A stretch of DNA of 64,000 bases from Lysinibacillus sp. G4S2 (lineage in GTDB: Bacteria; Bacillota; Bacilli; Bacillales_A; Planococcaceae): assembly GCF_030348505.1 (NCBI RefSeq), contig NZ_JAUCFJ010000002.1, positions 128,001 through 192,000 of the forward strand, given 5' to 3'. Positions 63,096 through 64,000 of this stretch are shown one piece after another (positions within the stretch are counted from its first letter, which is position 1; each line of letters starts with the position of its first letter). The translations under genes were made by a program, and so were the position numbers. Below the pieces are notes generated by a model. The model saw nothing but the letters and a program-made list of their open reading frames with translations. It was not told the origin of the DNA and made no database searches.

Positions 63096-63659
63096 ATGAG
63101 ATGTTCAGCTGAAAATTTCATTAGCCGTTTACAAAATCAAAAAGAAGATGCGCTTGAATATGTAATTGACCATTATTCAGGCTTCGTCCATGCAATCGCT
63201 TATAAAATCCTTTCCGGCATCAATAAGGACTCTATTGATGACTGTGTTAATGATGTATTCCTAGCCATTTGGCAAAATGCAAAACAATTTAAAGGCGAAC
63301 CAGAGGATTTCAAAAAATGGATAGGGATGCTGACAAAATATAAAGCCATAGATTTATTCCGTAAGCTTGAAAAACAACAGGCACGAGAGAAGGGGGACGA
63401 GGGGCTCTTGCAAAAGCCCGATATAAAAGATACACAGCAGGAGCTTTTGAAAAAGGAGCAAAGAAACGATTTACTATTAGCAATTAGTCACTTAGAAAAT
63501 ATTGATCGAGATATTTTCATGATGAAGTATTATTTGCAATTAACAAATACAGAGATAGCAGAAGCACTGCATTTATCAAAAGCCGCCGTAGAAAACCGGC
63601 TTTATCGAGGGAAGAAGAAACTAGCATCAACAATACAGTTGAAGGAGGCATTCATATGA
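63096..63659 (+). CDS. ECF-type RNA polymerase sigma factor
   Basis: A 187-residue sigma-70 family factor. Region 2 is YVIDHYSGFVHAIAYKILSG with DDCVNDVFLAIWQNAKQFKG; region 4 is ENIDRDIFMMKYYLQLTNTE, IAEALHLSKAAVENRLYRGK. Regions 1.1 and 3 are absent, as in ECF sigma factors. ATG 63096 has AGGAGG 7 nt upstream; an ATG one codon earlier is closer. It overlaps the next gene by 4 bp, the usual sigma/anti-sigma arrangement. Confidence 0.93.
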   Translation: MRCSAENFISRLQNQKEDALEYVIDHYSGFVHAIAYKILSGINKDSIDDCVNDVFLAIWQNAKQFKGEPEDFKKWIGMLTKYKAIDLFRKLEKQQAREKGDEGLLQKPDIKDTQQELLKKEQRNDLLLAISHLENIDRDIFMMKYYLQLTNTEIAEALHLSKAAVENRLYRGKKKLASTIQLKEAFI

Positions 63660-64000
63660 CAAAAAGTTATAAAGAGTGGCTGGATCTGGATGTGGATCAA
63701 ATTGAACCAATCGAATTATCTGCACAGCAAAAAATGAAGCTTAAACAAACGATTTTAAAAAAGCAAACAACAAGGAAGCGTATGCCAAAATGGGTGCGTC
63801 ATATAGCAGTAGCAGCAATAATTGGCATTAGTATGATAACGACCGTAAATATTGCTTTTCCAACACTTGCTTCACAAATTCCGTTTATGAAAAATATTGC
63901 TAGCTATTTTGATAATAAAAGCACAATGTTTGAGAATTTTGATAGTTATGCAACGGAAATTGGACAGGTTCATTCTAGTAATGGCTTATCTATGATGATA
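63656..64000 (+). CDS. DUF4179-type anti-sigma-like membrane protein (partial)
   Basis: The first 115 residues of a gene that runs off the window. A ~50-residue cytoplasmic N-terminus (MTKSYKEWLDLDVDQIEPIE...) precedes one transmembrane helix (HIAVAAIIGISMITTVNIAF), then the extracellular start of a DUF4179-type domain (IPFMKNIASYFDNKSTMFEN). GAAGGAGG lies upstream and the ATG overlaps the sigma stop (ATGA). It probably sequesters the preceding sigma factor until an envelope signal arrives. Confidence 0.82.
   Translation, partial: MTKSYKEWLDLDVDQIEPIELSAQQKMKLKQTILKKQTTRKRMPKWVRHIAVAAIIGISMITTVNIAFPTLASQIPFMKNIASYFDNKSTMFENFDSYATEIGQVHSSNGLSMMI

Overview
The window is chromosomal DNA of a low-GC Gram-positive bacterium of the Bacillales. 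The likeliest genus is Lysinibacillus or a close relative. This rests on Bacillus-type rRNA and tRNA sequences, strong AGGAGG-like ribosome binding sites with frequent TTG/GTG starts, an SLH-anchored surface protein, an aceA-aceB glyoxylate shunt and a BceAB-type module. The genus call is inference; no database was searched.

Layout. Positions 1-3,503 hold the end of an rRNA operon (tRNA-Ile tail, tRNA-Ala, 23S, 5S, terminator). From 3.6 to 9.0 kb lies a glyoxylate region: a LytTR regulator, divergent isocitrate lyase and malate synthase, then an aminotransferase that probably uses glyoxylate, preceded by an attenuator-like leader. From 9.6 to 13.8 kb come a YtrA-type GntR repressor with a membrane protein, a two-component system and a small haem-copper-oxidase-like protein. 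A 13-repeat Sel1 protein (14.0-16.0 kb) lies between two inverted copies of a palindromic repeat, one of them split by a 1,680-bp IS1182-type insertion sequence. From 18.3 to 22.1 kb are a glycosyltransferase with a degenerate metal site, a CstR-like persulfide sensor and two tandem transglutaminase-fold proteins. From 22.5 to 29.0 kb runs a minus-strand operon: binding lipoprotein, ABC ATPase, fused permease, argininosuccinate-lyase homologue, BadF-type kinase. A large LRR/InlB-repeat/SLH surface protein follows, then a DMT transporter, an acetyltransferase, a sugar kinase-phosphatase pair, an unrecognised 561-residue protein, an acyltransferase, a second ABC operon (40-42 kb), GAP/MerR, CBS, YetF, an MFS exporter and an amino-acid ABC transporter (47-49.5 kb). 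The last 15 kb hold a phosphoesterase, AlaX, a VanZ/RDD protein with CoA-disulfide reductase and peroxidase, a BceAB-YxeA module with its own two-component system, and the start of an ECF sigma/anti-sigma operon.

The most unusual property is the density of intergenic repeats. (1) A long palindromic element (minimal copy 146 bp) carries, in its apical part, arrays of a GC-rich 37-bp (35-bp at one locus) unit; at least eight loci have these units. (2) A second palindromic family also contains them. (3) A 294-bp MITE-like element has 15-bp terminal repeats and an exact 9-bp target duplication. A second element of the same length has different ends, and both contain short TTTATCGA-type tandem repeats. 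(4) There is a 0.94-kb array of 21-bp units organised in 102-bp higher-order repeats. (5) A 218-bp segment is duplicated in tandem.

Two functional inferences stand out. The operator in front of the GntR gene (TTGTTATAT-N5-ATATAACAA) recurs twice in front of the ABC operon 30 kb away, which suggests one regulon. The lyase-kinase-ABC operon looks like an uptake and breakdown pathway for a small molecule whose identity cannot be read from sequence.
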